In this document: piece by piece, positions 21,165 through 32,879 of the stretch
How positions within the stretch are numbered: position 1 is the stretch's first letter
How the letters are laid out: every line of letters starts with the position of its first letter
NCBI GenBank assembly: GCA_030568195.1
Contig: JAJLTO010000020.1
Coordinates: 120,355-184,354 of the forward strand
Origin: Dipodascopsis uninucleata var. uninucleata
Lineage: Eukaryota > Ascomycota > Lipomycetes > Lipomycetales > Lipomycetaceae
Direction of reading: 5' to 3'
Length of the DNA: 64,000 bases
Position numbers and translations under genes: made by a program
Notes under the pieces: model-generated
What the model was told of the DNA's origin: nothing
The model's input: only the letters and a program-made list of their open reading frames with translations
The model's database searches: none

Positions 21165-22448
21165 ATGAATATCTTGTCATATAGTTCTGCAATAAGTCTT
21201 TTGCTTTCGGCAGTACTGGGACTTCTAGTACCGTTACGGTCGTTAACGTGCTATATCATCACTGTGAGTAAGAAGAGAAATAGTGTGAAATTTTTTGGCT
21301 CTTTTCTTCCTGGAGTGTTTGACTTGCAGATTTTGTGTCTATCAATCATACTGTTATTTTGTAGCTCCATAAACTACACAACTACATTATTTGGTAAAAA
21401 CGATTGTGACAAGAATGAATACCCGGTGTTTCCAGTTCTAATATGGCTGGAAATTGTTATTATGCCTATTTATGTTCTGTCAATTGTTGTTTTTTCTTTA
21501 TACATATCTACAAAGCAAAATGCTGCTTTTAGAAAGCCGGCTTGGTACATTGGCGATGATCCAGATGTGGAAGAGTCCGCTTTATGGAAGAAGATATTCC
21601 AGGGCACTGTTATGCTCTTGATCGTTGGATCGACTGTAGTGGTCTTCTGGATTCCAATATATTTTTTGATTTTGAATTATTCATATTCTACGGACTGCTC
21701 TGTAGTACAATCTTCCCTTCTGTGGTTTGTTACATCAGAAATGGCTATCGCTTGTATCAGCTTGCTAGTTGTTTTATTGATAACTTTGGCCTCGGTAATG
21801 ATTGGAACCATGATTTACACCTCTAAACTACCTATTAGAGTTAAACAACTACAGAATTGGCTTATAATTCATTCATATATAATAGTATCAGTTATTGGAA
21901 TCGTAAGTTTCAGTTGGTTAGAGATTGCCACGGCATTGAACAGCATACTAATCAATTTACTCTTCTCCATACAGATTTTTCTTCTTCCAGAGTTGTTATA
22001 TCGACTAATTGATATCTACAATGCTAGTGCTATTGATCCCAAAAATAATTTTATCAAAGTTTTCAGAATACTTACAGTACTGTCCGTTCCAATTCAAGCC
22101 TGCTCGTTCTGTTGTATTACAATGATACATATGATCGTGGTGTCGATTTCTGATTTGCGACTTGGATCTCACTTGCTCGAAGAGAAGCCTGGACATTTTT
22201 CTCTGTCATTTTACACAGGTTCTAAGTATGAGGACCAATTCGAGACAATAGATCTTAATTCCAAGAATCCCACGGAAGAAGAACACGACGAAAAATCTGC
22301 TTCTTACAGATTACATTTAAGGGCATCCTTTGAAGGATACTGCGATACTTTAACACTAGACGAGAACAGTGTACGAGGTATGAATTGCTACGATGTAGAA
22401 CCGGCAGCTCCTCCAAATGACAATGTAAACAAATTTGAATTTGTTTGA
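21165..22448 (+). CDS. Orphan polytopic membrane protein, 7-8 predicted TM (427 aa)
   Basis: Single exon from ATG 21165. Hydrophobic segments lie at about residues 8-30, 48-68, 88-112, 144-170, 182-215, 230-250, 252-275 and 296-320. A polar tail of about 100 residues follows, rich in Glu/Asp/Asn (for example PTEEEHDEKSASY). The loop 113-140 (AFRKPAWYIGDDPDVEE) is charged. The overall shape resembles a seven-helix receptor or a transporter-like protein, but I see no signature of Ste2, Ste3, cAMP-receptor or any transporter family. Eight hydrophobic stretches would argue against a simple GPCR. Function unknown. Confidence 0.65.
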   Translation: MNILSYSSAISLLLSAVLGLLVPLRSLTCYIITVSKKRNSVKFFGSFLPGVFDLQILCLSIILLFCSSINYTTTLFGKNDCDKNEYPVFPVLIWLEIVIMPIYVLSIVVFSLYISTKQNAAFRKPAWYIGDDPDVEESALWKKIFQGTVMLLIVGSTVVVFWIPIYFLILNYSYSTDCSVVQSSLLWFVTSEMAIACISLLVVLLITLASVMIGTMIYTSKLPIRVKQLQNWLIIHSYIIVSVIGIVSFSWLEIATALNSILINLLFSIQIFLLPELLYRLIDIYNASAIDPKNNFIKVFRILTVLSVPIQACSFCCITMIHMIVVSISDLRLGSHLLEEKPGHFSLSFYTGSKYEDQFETIDLNSKNPTEEEHDEKSASYRLHLRASFEGYCDTLTLDENSVRGMNCYDVEPAAPPNDNVNKFEFV

Positions 22449-23358
22449 TGTTCATAAGTATCGCGGCGTTGTATGCGCAGTTTCATCGGTAAACTTGATC
22501 AGTAACTATTATATGATATTCACGGCACGAATACTAACTAAATACAAATTGAACGAATTGGCCTCCCTGAATTTCAAAGCAGTATGGTGTATATGCATCT
22601 GTAAGATGGCAGCTTAGATAAGTCTACTCCTACAGTAAGTATGTCGTATTAAAAGTACATGATTAATACAGTCACTCATTCAATTCAAATTTGCTAGGTG
22701 ACATTATTTCCTCATTACGATTAGCCTTACCTTGCTACATAGATTATTGCTTTCGCTAGATTGACACTGTATTCTTCATATTCATTTAACGGACTTCTCA
22801 GTTGGCGTTTCAATCTGACTCTCAGTCTCTATCTTTCTTTTACTTACCTGGTCGCATGGCTATCCAACTTGGTCACTCTTTACTTCAGTTATTGATCGCT
22901 AATTTATTCAAAACTATATGATATTGGGTAATATTCACGTTATTAAAACTTTTATTGACTCGAAGAAGTGGCTGACTAGTTCTAACATTATCTATGATAG
23001 TAACATATTGTATACATGCTTTATGTATATACGAATATATATGATTACATGAGCTATCGAAAAGTTGATCTAATCACCCCCAAAATAAAATATAGAAACT
23101 TCTCTACTCACATGTCAACTAGGATCATAATAGAAATAGTCGCATCTCTCCATCTCACTCTATAGACAAAATAGAACCAGACAATCAACAAGAGTTTTCG
23201 TATTATCTTAAAATAAGTATAATTATATGGTCATTATCATATCTACTGTTAATTTCAAACCTTAATGCTATAAAGATATAGTAATAATAATCTCTGCCTA
23301 TATATAGAATTGCAGTTTCCAAGACAAAATGCTTTAATGCTAATAAAAATGTACTATA
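22449..23358. other. Convergent 3' intergenic region
   Basis: 0.9 kb, AT-rich, between the stops of the membrane-protein gene and KAR9. No supportable frame or motif. Confidence 0.5.
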
Positions 23359-25713
23359 CTACTTCCATCGCGGCTTTTCTTTTACTGTTCCAATACTCTT
23401 TCTGATTCCTTTGACAGGACTTCCAGAGATCGCTTGCAGCTCTGCACTTGACGTTCCGTACTTAATATAGTACTTCTGCTGAGAAACAGGAGATAATGCG
23501 GTAGGAGCTTTGTAAACCTTCCTGTTAGCATTTGTATCATTAGAAATAAGCGAGCTAGAACTAGACTTTCTGGAAAGAGTTGCCTGAGTTTTCACTAAAA
23601 TATTAGCAGGTAGCGACGGCAGTGGTGGCATCCTTTCAGTCTCCACAGCAGTACGAATATTTCCGAGAGATGACTTTCTCGACATTGGAGATAAATTCGG
23701 AGTACTTGCCCTATGTGTTAACTTGCGGTTATGCGCAATGGGTGAAAGTGGTTGCTTTTCTGACTGTTTAGCTTCTTTTCCAAACGTGTTAAACTGATCA
23801 TCTTTTATGAACTGCTCTTTAGCTAAAGCTGTGAGAGTCTTGGCGGCATAGCGCGGCTCTGGAACTGAATTCGAAATTTTACTTATAGTGGATCCAATAA
23901 CAGTTGCTGTAGACTTATTTACAGAAATATTTCTTGCAGCTGTAGAAAATACTTGGCTTGATTTTCTGGTAGGAGATAGTTGAATTTCAGATTTGCGTCT
24001 CATGCTTTCTCCAGTTGATGGTCTCCTTACGGTGGAATGTACAGGAGCTTGAGAAGCCAAAGATTTCCTGGATGGTTGAGTAAAGTTTGGTTGTAGAATA
24101 CCAGACATACGACGTTTTGGTTTCGGATCCTTTGATGGTGATGTGAATCCTCCTGTAGCCTTGATGCTGGGATCAGTAAATGTATCTCTTGTGAGCGCTG
24201 GTCTCTTAGGTCTCGGAATGGAGGATGGAGGGAGGATACCTGTAGCTTTACCATTTCTCGAATGAGAACGAGCTTTGATGTCACCACGCCGAGATTTCGA
24301 CGTCACTGGCGTCGATAATACGTCAAAAGACTTAGAGTCTCGTACAATTGGTGTGGCGGCATCGATATGGTCTTCAGACCCAAAGGATAAGCAATCATCA
24401 CATCTCGAGCTATTTCGGGAGAAGCTTGATACCTCACTAGCCGTATCAGCAGCCGATGAAGGACGTGATCTACTTGGCTTGAAGCTGAAATCCCAGCTAG
24501 CTGAGGAAACTGAGGAAACTGAATCTCTAGACGAGCTAGATCTGAAAGCATCTGGGGACGTATATTTTAATATATATATTCCAAATTTCGAGTCCAGCTT
24601 ACCAGCCTTATGCTCTAGATCTTTCCAGCGTTTGCTGAGCACATCGTAGTGCTCCCTGATATCACTTGCACCAGCGAAGTCTTCGTCAGCATTCTGCGAC
24701 AGTAGATCAAGTATTCTGAGGATTTCCGGAACTTTTGATTCTAAATTTTCTGTTGAATGCGCAATATCTCTGCGATCCTTAAGGGACCCAAGACATTCAT
24801 AATCTATTTTAGAAATCTTGTCAATATCTTGCTCTAGTTCCAATAAAGTTTCGCTTGCTTTGCGAGCAACTTCTCGCAATGTCTCCGCAAGCTTGTCTTC
24901 TCCAAGATCACGCTTTAGTCTAGAGGACTCTTCGCTTAGACGGTCCCAGTCTTCCTCAAGGGTATATTTGATTTGTATCATTTGGTGTAGGGCACTCGGA
25001 AAGTATTCTTCTAGTTTATCTTGGATATCGCTGAATCGATCAGATAGATGTGTTATGGAGACTTTTAGTGGCTGTATCTTTTTAATAACACGAACTAGCT
25101 CCGAATTATTTTGACGATCAACGTCTGACAACGCAATAAGTTTACCACAACCAGGAACTGGACTAAGATCAAGAGATTGTTGTAATGTGTCTAGATCTAA
25201 AGACTGAGAATCTTGTTTCCTAGATTTTGCATCTTCACCATATTTCAAATTGACAATAGTGCAGCTGCAAGAACCGATCTCCTTAGTGAGTTCGGAAATA
25301 ATATGATGAAGCTCTGACCACTCAAGAGCAACATCGATCTGCTGCTTGATCACTGTGAAGAGTTCTGCAAGTTCGCAATAAATATCCACAATCTTAGATT
25401 TCAGTGTTCTAGACTGTGACTCGACTTCCTTCTGACATTCGTCCTCTAATAACGCAACATGATCTCTAAGGCTCTCGAACAAGTTTCCCATATTACTGAC
25501 ATCTTCCCGGGCTAGTAGTGCCCACCTAATGTCAGAGCATGTTCTCAAGCGAGAAATTTCAAGCTTTATTAGTTGTAGGTCTTCCCAGAAGTTCTTCAGA
25601 GAAAGCATGTCATAGCTTGCCGCGGAAAAGTTTATGACCGTTAGTAGTCTCGTAGCTAAGCGTATCGACGATAATGCGGTGTTTGTTACCATAGACTCAT
25701 TATTTGTCGACAT
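23359..25713 (-). CDS. KAR9: Kar9-like spindle-positioning protein (784 aa)
   Basis: Single exon from ATG 25713. In budding yeast Kar9 links microtubule plus ends, through the EB1 protein Bim1, to myosin V for spindle orientation. The N-terminal ~400 residues are helical and match the Kar9 domain, most clearly around residues 235-275 (FPSALHQMIQIKYTLEEDWDRL). The C-terminal half is basic, Ser/Pro-rich and disordered, with many SPxRK sites. It contains a canonical EB1-binding SxIP motif, PSSIPRPKRP, with Ser497-Ser498-Ile499-Pro500 in a basic context. The protein is longer than yeast Kar9 (about 640 aa), mainly through the tail. The assignment rests on the N-terminal pattern plus SxIP. Confidence 0.82.
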   Translation of the reverse strand: MSTNNESMVTNTALSSIRLATRLLTVINFSAASYDMLSLKNFWEDLQLIKLEISRLRTCSDIRWALLAREDVSNMGNLFESLRDHVALLEDECQKEVESQSRTLKSKIVDIYCELAELFTVIKQQIDVALEWSELHHIISELTKEIGSCSCTIVNLKYGEDAKSRKQDSQSLDLDTLQQSLDLSPVPGCGKLIALSDVDRQNNSELVRVIKKIQPLKVSITHLSDRFSDIQDKLEEYFPSALHQMIQIKYTLEEDWDRLSEESSRLKRDLGEDKLAETLREVARKASETLLELEQDIDKISKIDYECLGSLKDRRDIAHSTENLESKVPEILRILDLLSQNADEDFAGASDIREHYDVLSKRWKDLEHKAGKLDSKFGIYILKYTSPDAFRSSSSRDSVSSVSSASWDFSFKPSRSRPSSAADTASEVSSFSRNSSRCDDCLSFGSEDHIDAATPIVRDSKSFDVLSTPVTSKSRRGDIKARSHSRNGKATGILPPSSIPRPKRPALTRDTFTDPSIKATGGFTSPSKDPKPKRRMSGILQPNFTQPSRKSLASQAPVHSTVRRPSTGESMRRKSEIQLSPTRKSSQVFSTAARNISVNKSTATVIGSTISKISNSVPEPRYAAKTLTALAKEQFIKDDQFNTFGKEAKQSEKQPLSPIAHNRKLTHRASTPNLSPMSRKSSLGNIRTAVETERMPPLPSLPANILVKTQATLSRKSSSSSLISNDTNANRKVYKAPTALSPVSQQKYYIKYGTSSAELQAISGSPVKGIRKSIGTVKEKPRWK

Positions 25714-27818
25714 CTTCGCAACAGTTTCTATTTTCGTCTATTGAGTACAAGTATTCTGGCTTTGATTGCTCTAACCCCAATATCGTAATGTTCAGAGCAT
25801 CCACGGCAAGACTACTGATATTCGATATTTTATTGTTTCGAGCCGCCACGTTGTATATGTATGAATAGATATCTATTAACTGTAGAAGTAAGAATATATA
25901 GATAAAATAGTTTATATGATCTCTTGCACCTATTCAGCTGGTAGTAGCCTCGTCGCACGCAGAGAACCCTTTCAAGACAGTAAGCTCGCTTTGTATTTAT
26001 GACTCGCGAACCAGCCGTTGCAGACTATATGCGAAGTAGTACATCAACAAGTTAGAATTTCCTTTTAAAGATCAATCTCTCGAGTACAATTTACCTTCGG
26101 GAACTGATATAAGTAGCTATTATATGTAGAGCACTGATCTTGGAACCAAAGAAGCTGTTCTAAGTCGATTCCAAAAAATCACGATTATATAGGCAACAAC
26201 AGCAACAAACTGCGTTTATCGGGGATCACGGAAGTATATAAAGGTGATATCACGTAAGTCAATCAAAGTACTGTAAATAGTACAGAGCCATGCTCTGATA
26301 GGCACATAAAATGGTCTGCCATGGATAAGTTGGAATTTCCATGTTGTCGTAGTAACAGAGGATAGAGCTTTTATATACAAACTGCCTAAATCAGGATAGT
26401 TGACATAGGCACGTCAACAAACAAGAAGCAGATCACCCTAAAATTCAGAATACTTGCTATTCTGAGCGGAAGTAGACCATTTTGGATCTGGAATGAAAAA
26501 TAATATCAGTTTGCGCATACGACAGGAATGAGACTAATGCGGAACCATGATTGAAATTTGCGCTTCGTTACAGAACTTGGCCGAAGTGCCGTTTGATTAG
26601 TTTCGAAGACATCAAAAAAGTATGTCCAACCTAGAAGATGAGCATCCTTGTACTTTTTCAAACCCAGTATTTTATACTATTCTTTAAAAGACTATAAAAT
26701 TTCACTTATATCTGGAGAGTTATTAGCTATCAGATTTATAGCCTGACCCTTGGATAGATATAAATCGGGAGACAGGGGTGCCGGTTAAGCGTGAGCAAAG
26801 TAAATAATAGTAATTACACATGGTAGCCACTATCATCCTTATAGACACTATACAGAAATCCCATGATCTCACTTAGAAGAAATCAATATTTACAGAGAAG
26901 AAGCTTATTTTAGTCACTTGAGGATATGATGAATGGTGAAGCTACATCATATCTTTTAACTGGAATTAGTAATAGTAGCAGTAGTAGAAGTGGTGATGTA
27001 AAAGAACAACTCATGACCGCCATCTAAAAGCGTTGCAGAAGAAATAGAGATAGTCTATATCTTGTGTCATTGACCAATCTAGTATATCATGTGCTACTGA
27101 TAACACGATAATAGACATGTGCTTATGCATACTGAGCATTAGGTGCAGCTGCTCGAGAATTAGACCAGAAACAAGAGAAATGGGGGAGCAGAGGATAAAT
27201 ATACGTAGACCACAACAGATTCAGTAAACTACGCTTCATCTAGTAACCTTCGACGTTTCCATTAAACAGGCAAAAGCCTAACAGAATTTTTTCACAGTAC
27301 CAATAGAAATTGAACTAAATCTGCTGCTCTGTGCTCAACTCGCACCATCGAGCTAGTATAGAAAAAGTTAAAAGAGACAATAAAAGGTATAAAAAACTGG
27401 ACAATCTAGAAAAAACGACTAAATACTAATTTACAATTTTGACCATCAGTACAATAATAAAAAAGAAGCGACGTAAGCAAACATAAGGAGATTTTATGAA
27501 TTAAATATGACAATACACTCACAAATATTTATATACATATATACATAGATACATGTATACAATAGTCAATAATTTTAACGAAAACGTTCATTAGTTTTAA
27601 AATATCTTAATGCCCATACTAATAATTACTATAAGACATCGTGTAGAAAATAGATATTGCACATAACTCTCAACCAAATAGTATATGATCAAACAATAAC
27701 AAAGAAATTTCTCTCTGAAATAGAAACATAGACAAAAAACAGAGCTTTAAATTCTCAACAGAAAATAAAATTAAAATAGTATATTCATCAGATAGAACAA
27801 AAACCAGCAATTTGATAT
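25714..27818. other. Long intergenic region, no gene seen
   Basis: 2.1 kb between the KAR9 start and the 3' end of the next minus-strand gene. All six frames are broken by stops. A short ATG frame at 26000 (18 codons) leads nowhere. A TATAAA-like element lies near 26234. It holds the KAR9 promoter and otherwise nothing I can support. Confidence 0.5.
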
Positions 27819-29500
27819 TCATTCCCATGGTTTAGAGAGTGATAAAATGGGCTTTTTGTCTGTGCTATCAGAAGATTTGATTGAATCTGCTGTTATTCCC
27901 ATTTTGGCGAAAGCACTGACAATTAGGAGACGTAAAAAGTCACGAAGCATGAAAATGGCTAAGAAAATGAGGAGCAGTAAAAATAGAGTAATAATATGCG
28001 ATACAGCCCATTCGTCGTTAACACTGGAGCTGTTTCTACTGGGATTACTAATCGATAGAACACCAGTTGTAGAGTGTGCTGCATCTCGCAGTGTATCTGC
28101 AATACGATATTGCAAGTCTTTCCGACTGATTGAGTCTACAGCTTTCTGCAACGTTTTGCGCCATCCTCCGATGGTATTCTTATTCGGATATGGAACCACG
28201 GTCATCTTAGGATCATTAATATAATTGACAACAGTGATAGTTTCGCTGTAATATCTGTTTTTCTTTGCAACGACAAATATGAACGCATTCGGGTGAGCTT
28301 CAAATCTCACGACTGCTAAGAGATTATACAGCGCATCTGCAAAATCTTGTCCTTGTACATTAGCAGCCAAATCGTAGTCACCAACGTTCACAAAGACGAA
28401 GTTTGGGGTTACACGCTGTAAAATAGGATTCGTATGAAATGAATATCTGCCAGACTCCAGAGTGAGACCTTCTCTGTGATAGGGGTCGTGGTTCATTGGA
28501 TTCAGCATCCTGTACTGAGCGACCAAGGACACATTGCGATAGCAAACGCTTGAGACACATGTGTCGGTAGTTATATGATTATGACGGTATCCAAGCTCAT
28601 CTGCAGCTTTCCATTCGATACTATTCATAGCAAAGGATACATCACCATGGTCCGGACCACCGATAAACTCAACGTACGGTTTTGACTGTTCAGCATTGAG
28701 CCATGTACGATCTTGTCTAACAACCGCAGTAGATATGTAAATTCCCTCAATAGACAGTGGGGAGGTACGACGAGATGATACAATTCGAACTATATGAGGA
28801 TTTAAAAGCTTTCCATCTGTTGTACTGGAGGGCTTCTTTGCATTCTCATCGTTTTTCGACTTGGAAGCTAACGCGCGAGCAGGCGTGTCAATCCTTAGTG
28901 GTATTGAGCCTGCTGCAACGTCTGGTAAGTCAATGACCTTCCATACTTCGAATTCAGGCCCATCGTCTACTGAAACTGTATATGTAAGATTAGTTTTACC
29001 AGTGATTCGTGGCTTAAGAGAGAATGTACAATGGTCGCCAAAAGAAAGCACGGTTAATGACGTTCCCGGCCATACCGAAGCCTTGAATACTTCTTTGAAT
29101 CGATGCCATCGACCAGTGAACTACTCGTAAAATAAAATTGAAATTAGTTAGCCAAAAAAGTGTCCAATAAACACACGCTTAATACAATTAATGTAAGAAC
29201 ATAGCGTCCGTCTTATCAAAATTTATCGCAGCTATTGTTACAAATTTTGTGCTCTTTCATATGATACTCCCTGTCGATACTATCACTTCCCAAACAGCTA
29301 AAGATATTACGTACCGAGAACAATCCAGGTTGACCTAAAGGCGTCAATAACGTATCCGATGGCGGCTTGTATTTTGGATCAAACTTATCCGAGTGCACTC
29401 CATTAGGATTTTTACTCTCGGAAAGTGTCGCCAGTAAGAGAGCAGTACACAGGAGATACAATATGCTCGTCCAGCATCTGTGCTTCAATATTGGTATCAT
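27819..29500 (-). CDS. Secretory-pathway CE2/SGNH-esterase-like protein with C-terminal TM, 2 exons, 495 aa
   Basis: Model complement(join(27819..29120,29315..29500)), 495 aa. Exon 1 encodes a signal peptide (about residues 1-28). The intron (GTACGT, CTAAC branch, TAG) is phase 0 and leads into FTGRWHRF, the start of a jelly-roll as in carbohydrate esterase family 2. An SGNH-like region follows: YVEFIGG, SIEWKAADELGYRH, and NFVFVNVGDYDLAAN. Where active SGNH enzymes have GDS with the Ser nucleophile (EFIGDS), this protein has EFIGGPDHGD, and the later GxND block is VGDYD, so it may be a non-catalytic relative. A TM helix at about 436-453 precedes a short cytosolic tail. The substrate is unknown; the family call is from motif memory. 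Confidence 0.55.
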
Positions 29501-31041
29501 CTTCTATCTTCAGCCTCTTTCCTGTTCAGTCTCTTCCTATCAGATTACTACAGTTTATCCTTCGTCTCTACCAGATAGAATCTCTAAAAAAATTTTCTTT
29601 TGTATTCGGTAACTGCTATAGTAGGATGCCGAGTTGTGAGATTAACTCTAGTCTGTGTTCAGAAGTCCCGTAATGTCCTTTCCAACACTAAATGATACTG
29701 AAATTTTTGCGTCTGTTGATTTTACCCAATACAACAAACCAAATTTCAGAACGATATCCTAGCTTTTGGTCAAGAAGCCTCGAATAGGACTCTTTCGGTA
29801 AGGATCTCTCTGAGTCGAGTCGACTTGTTGTTAGAAATAAGTTAAGGAAGCGGCAAACCTTCATAGAAAGCCTTAATTAACACTTTTACTAGGCAATTGC
29901 CAAAATATAGTGAAACGTTGCAGATCTAGGGTAAGAGGACTCTGTCCTAACCACTCTGATCGCAGCACAACAACTAATATGGTGAAACAATTGATTGCTA
30001 GTTCTGCTTCAGAGATTGAATATTGCGCTGGGAAAATTTGCAAATAGCGCTTGGATAATATAGACTGCTCCGATGGTATGCTACCACTGCTGATGATGTT
30101 AAATTGAAAGACGTTGGTTTATGACGTGAGGCGGTCGATCAGATTACAACAACTTCATACAACCTGGTGTTCAAGTAACAATCTCTGTTACTGGTCATTT
30201 ACTACGCTAGAAACTTTCCCGATCGTAGAAGATCGTTCTTAAACTAGATAGAATAAGACTCGAGGGATTCGTTAGAAATCTTGTTCGTTGCTTACGTTTA
30301 CGACAGCCCTAACTAGTAGAATATAGCTCTCAGGAGAACGCATGAACAAGAATGCTAGCTAAAGCTAATCTGGGAGAACAATTAGTGGGCGAAATGGCCT
30401 ATGAGATATTATTTCTAGATTCATAATTGAAGATGGAATAAGCGGACTTCTACTACAGGCTGTTGACGTAGATTCTACCAGTGGTAGCGTGTGTCGTCAT
30501 AGGATGTAGTCACAGCTATGAATAGCGCTGCATTCTATGACTCGCACTTATCAGCAAGTAAATTTGCACTTTTGGTGGCGAGACAAGGCAAAATTTGAAT
30601 ATATTTATGTTAGAGTACATCTATGTCATAAACGCATAAATGAAAACGCTGTTGTCTAAGACTTCAGTATCCAAGGTGAGTTCATCTTGTGGATATTGAT
30701 AATTTAAGCCAAGAAGTCAGGAGCAACAAAACAACATAGTAATTACAAAAATGTGCCATGTAGAGTTTCCTTTCACACCCCAAAAATATGTACCTTTACT
30801 TTTATTGACTGGTGATATCCAGCTCATTATTGTGATTTAGCATTATCTATAGATATCTATTAAAAAAATTAAACACTGCTTTTACTTTGTTGCGCTGTAA
30901 CGCTACACTTCATCGCCTGGGAGGGGCTAGCGACAATACTGTTAAGTAATACTCATAATAGACATAATAATAACAATAGTATGTCAGCAATACCACTACC
31001 TCTTACAGGTAATTGTGAATGAAAACGGAAAGAAATGAAGC
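29501..31041. other. Intergenic, no gene seen
   Basis: 1.5 kb upstream of the CE2-like gene and downstream of the DUF2235 gene. Only short broken frames, for example a 22-codon ATG frame at 29979, and no recognised motif. Confidence 0.5.
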
Positions 31042-32879
31042 TCATAGCTCTTGCTTTTCTTGAGCCCAGAAGTAGCGCTCAAACGGATGATAGCGTTCAA
31101 TATTCACGACAAATGGGTTTCGGTCAGGGCCACCTTGGATATAGTTATCGCTAATTTCATAGCCTTCTAAGCTTCTGTTCATCTTGCCAGTAACTTTAGA
31201 TCTTGATAATACTGATTCATGAATAGACTCGTTAGTAAAATAGTTTCCAGATTTTGTCTTGAATCGTCTACGGACTCTTATCATACGTGACAGGAACCCA
31301 GATGTGGTATCTTTTATGATGCTCTTATATCTGTTCACAGTACGATTCTTTGGTAGTGCAGTCAAGTATAAAAGACCCAATCCGACGAAATTGTTACAGA
31401 TTGGTCCTAAATACCACGAAGGGTTATCTCCATTCAAGTTGGCATATTTCCGTCGTTCCATTGGATGGCCCTCCTCGTCCAAGGTGAAGTTTAGTTGTCC
31501 GTCTCGATTGGTGTGTCCCGCGGCAATATTAATGTGAAGATAATTCTCGTCGAACTTGATTAGGTGATGACACTGGGCAATCATCCATATCAAGGTACCA
31601 TCAGAAAGGACGTTTGGATTATTGTTGTTTTTGAGGTTAAGAAAGTTGGTATTCCGCAGACACTTTGACTGGTCACCGCCGCCAACATTGATATGTGCTC
31701 CTGTGAACCAGACCTGCTTGTATCTCATAGGATATCTTGCCTGCTCTTCATTGAAGAACCATAGAGTCGGACAAAATTGTCGTCGCGTTTCATCTAACGC
31801 CAGAACATGAAATGCATTTTCAACATCTAATTAGAGCCGAGGTAAAAAAAAAAGAAAGGTAGGCAAATGTACGTTAACATGATATTTTTATAAATAGGCT
31901 AGTAAAAATGCCATAGACAAGTAAAAAGAAGCGTAATATAATACGTGCTGCTTACTCTTATGTAATTCGAGATTCAAAAACTCATATCCATTATGTATGG
32001 AGAATATCTTTGGTATTCCTAAAGCGCCAACTGTGTCGAAACAGCCCAGGAGTTTGACCTTTATCAAAGAAGGATCTATTAAAGAACTCTGTTTTAAAAG
32101 CTGCAACTTGCGTTTCTGTAGAATTTCATTTTGAGGGAATGGCATTTTCGGATATGCCATGAATATTTGGGCGAACTCTGACATTCCTGGCTTCTTGAGG
32201 ATTCCAAAATCTAGGATAAATCCGGATATTGCTCGCACCATATACGCACCTCGCGAAAATCCAAAGAAGAATAACTCATCACCAAGCTCATAGTTATATG
32301 AAATAAAGCTATAGACGTCTTGTATCTGTTCGACTATACCATAACCAGTGATACCTTGTTATGTCCAATATAAAGAAAATTCAAATATCAGCAACGCGAC
32401 TTAGGATATATATCATCAAAAACTGATACCCAAATTGGTATACAAAGAGGATTGAATATGACTGGTATAATGCTCTTCTTGATATTTACCTGATATGAGA
32501 TTTCCAATAGCTATCTTAGCTGAACCCGTGCCAAGGCCCGGATGGTAGTAGACAATTTGAGGTATCTCAGCTTTGGGTCGTGCTTCAGAACTTTGGCTAG
32601 TTTGGCTGGTGTCTTCAGCCTTTCTATCTATAGGCCCCTCGTTCGGTTCATCTTCGTCCACCTTCTCCTCTTCAGCACGCTTTTCAGACTTGAGCGAACC
32701 ACGGTCATCTTTAGTGCAGATAGCTCTAGCCAATCGAGAGACATTAGTAGGATTCTTTGAGCTTGAGCTCGCGGAAACAGAATTTTGCCATGTTCCTACA
32801 TAAATAGATTTGCATTAGCTTGGAAATTCTACTACAGGTCGAAATACTCACCGTCACAGAGTACAATGATTCGTTTCAT
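31042..32879 (-). CDS. DUF2235 alpha/beta-hydrolase-like protein, 4 exons, 505 aa
   Basis: Model complement(join(31042..31826,31956..32354,32490..32795,32852..32879)), 505 aa. DUF2235 is the catalytic domain found in bacterial Tle1-type phospholipase effectors and widely in fungi; the fungal substrates are unknown. Exon 1 is 28 nt and gives MKRIIVLCDG, completed by exon 2 as DGTWQNS. Further motifs are YYHPGLGTGS, GITGYGI, the nucleophile elbow FGFSRGAY (Ser145), GCFDTVGALGIP (Asp218), then NAFHVLALDETRR-type sequence and VWFTGAHINVGGG (His289). Introns of 56, 135 and 129 nt have GTGAGT, GTAAAT and GTAAGC donors, and all phases agree. Residues 65-95 are an extra charged insert. A hydrolase is expected, but activity is not shown. 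Confidence 0.85.

Noticed and set aside
31042-32879. Bacterial origin (horizontal transfer) of the DUF2235 gene
   Set aside because: It has three spliceosomal introns and host-like composition, and DUF2235 proteins are common in fungi.
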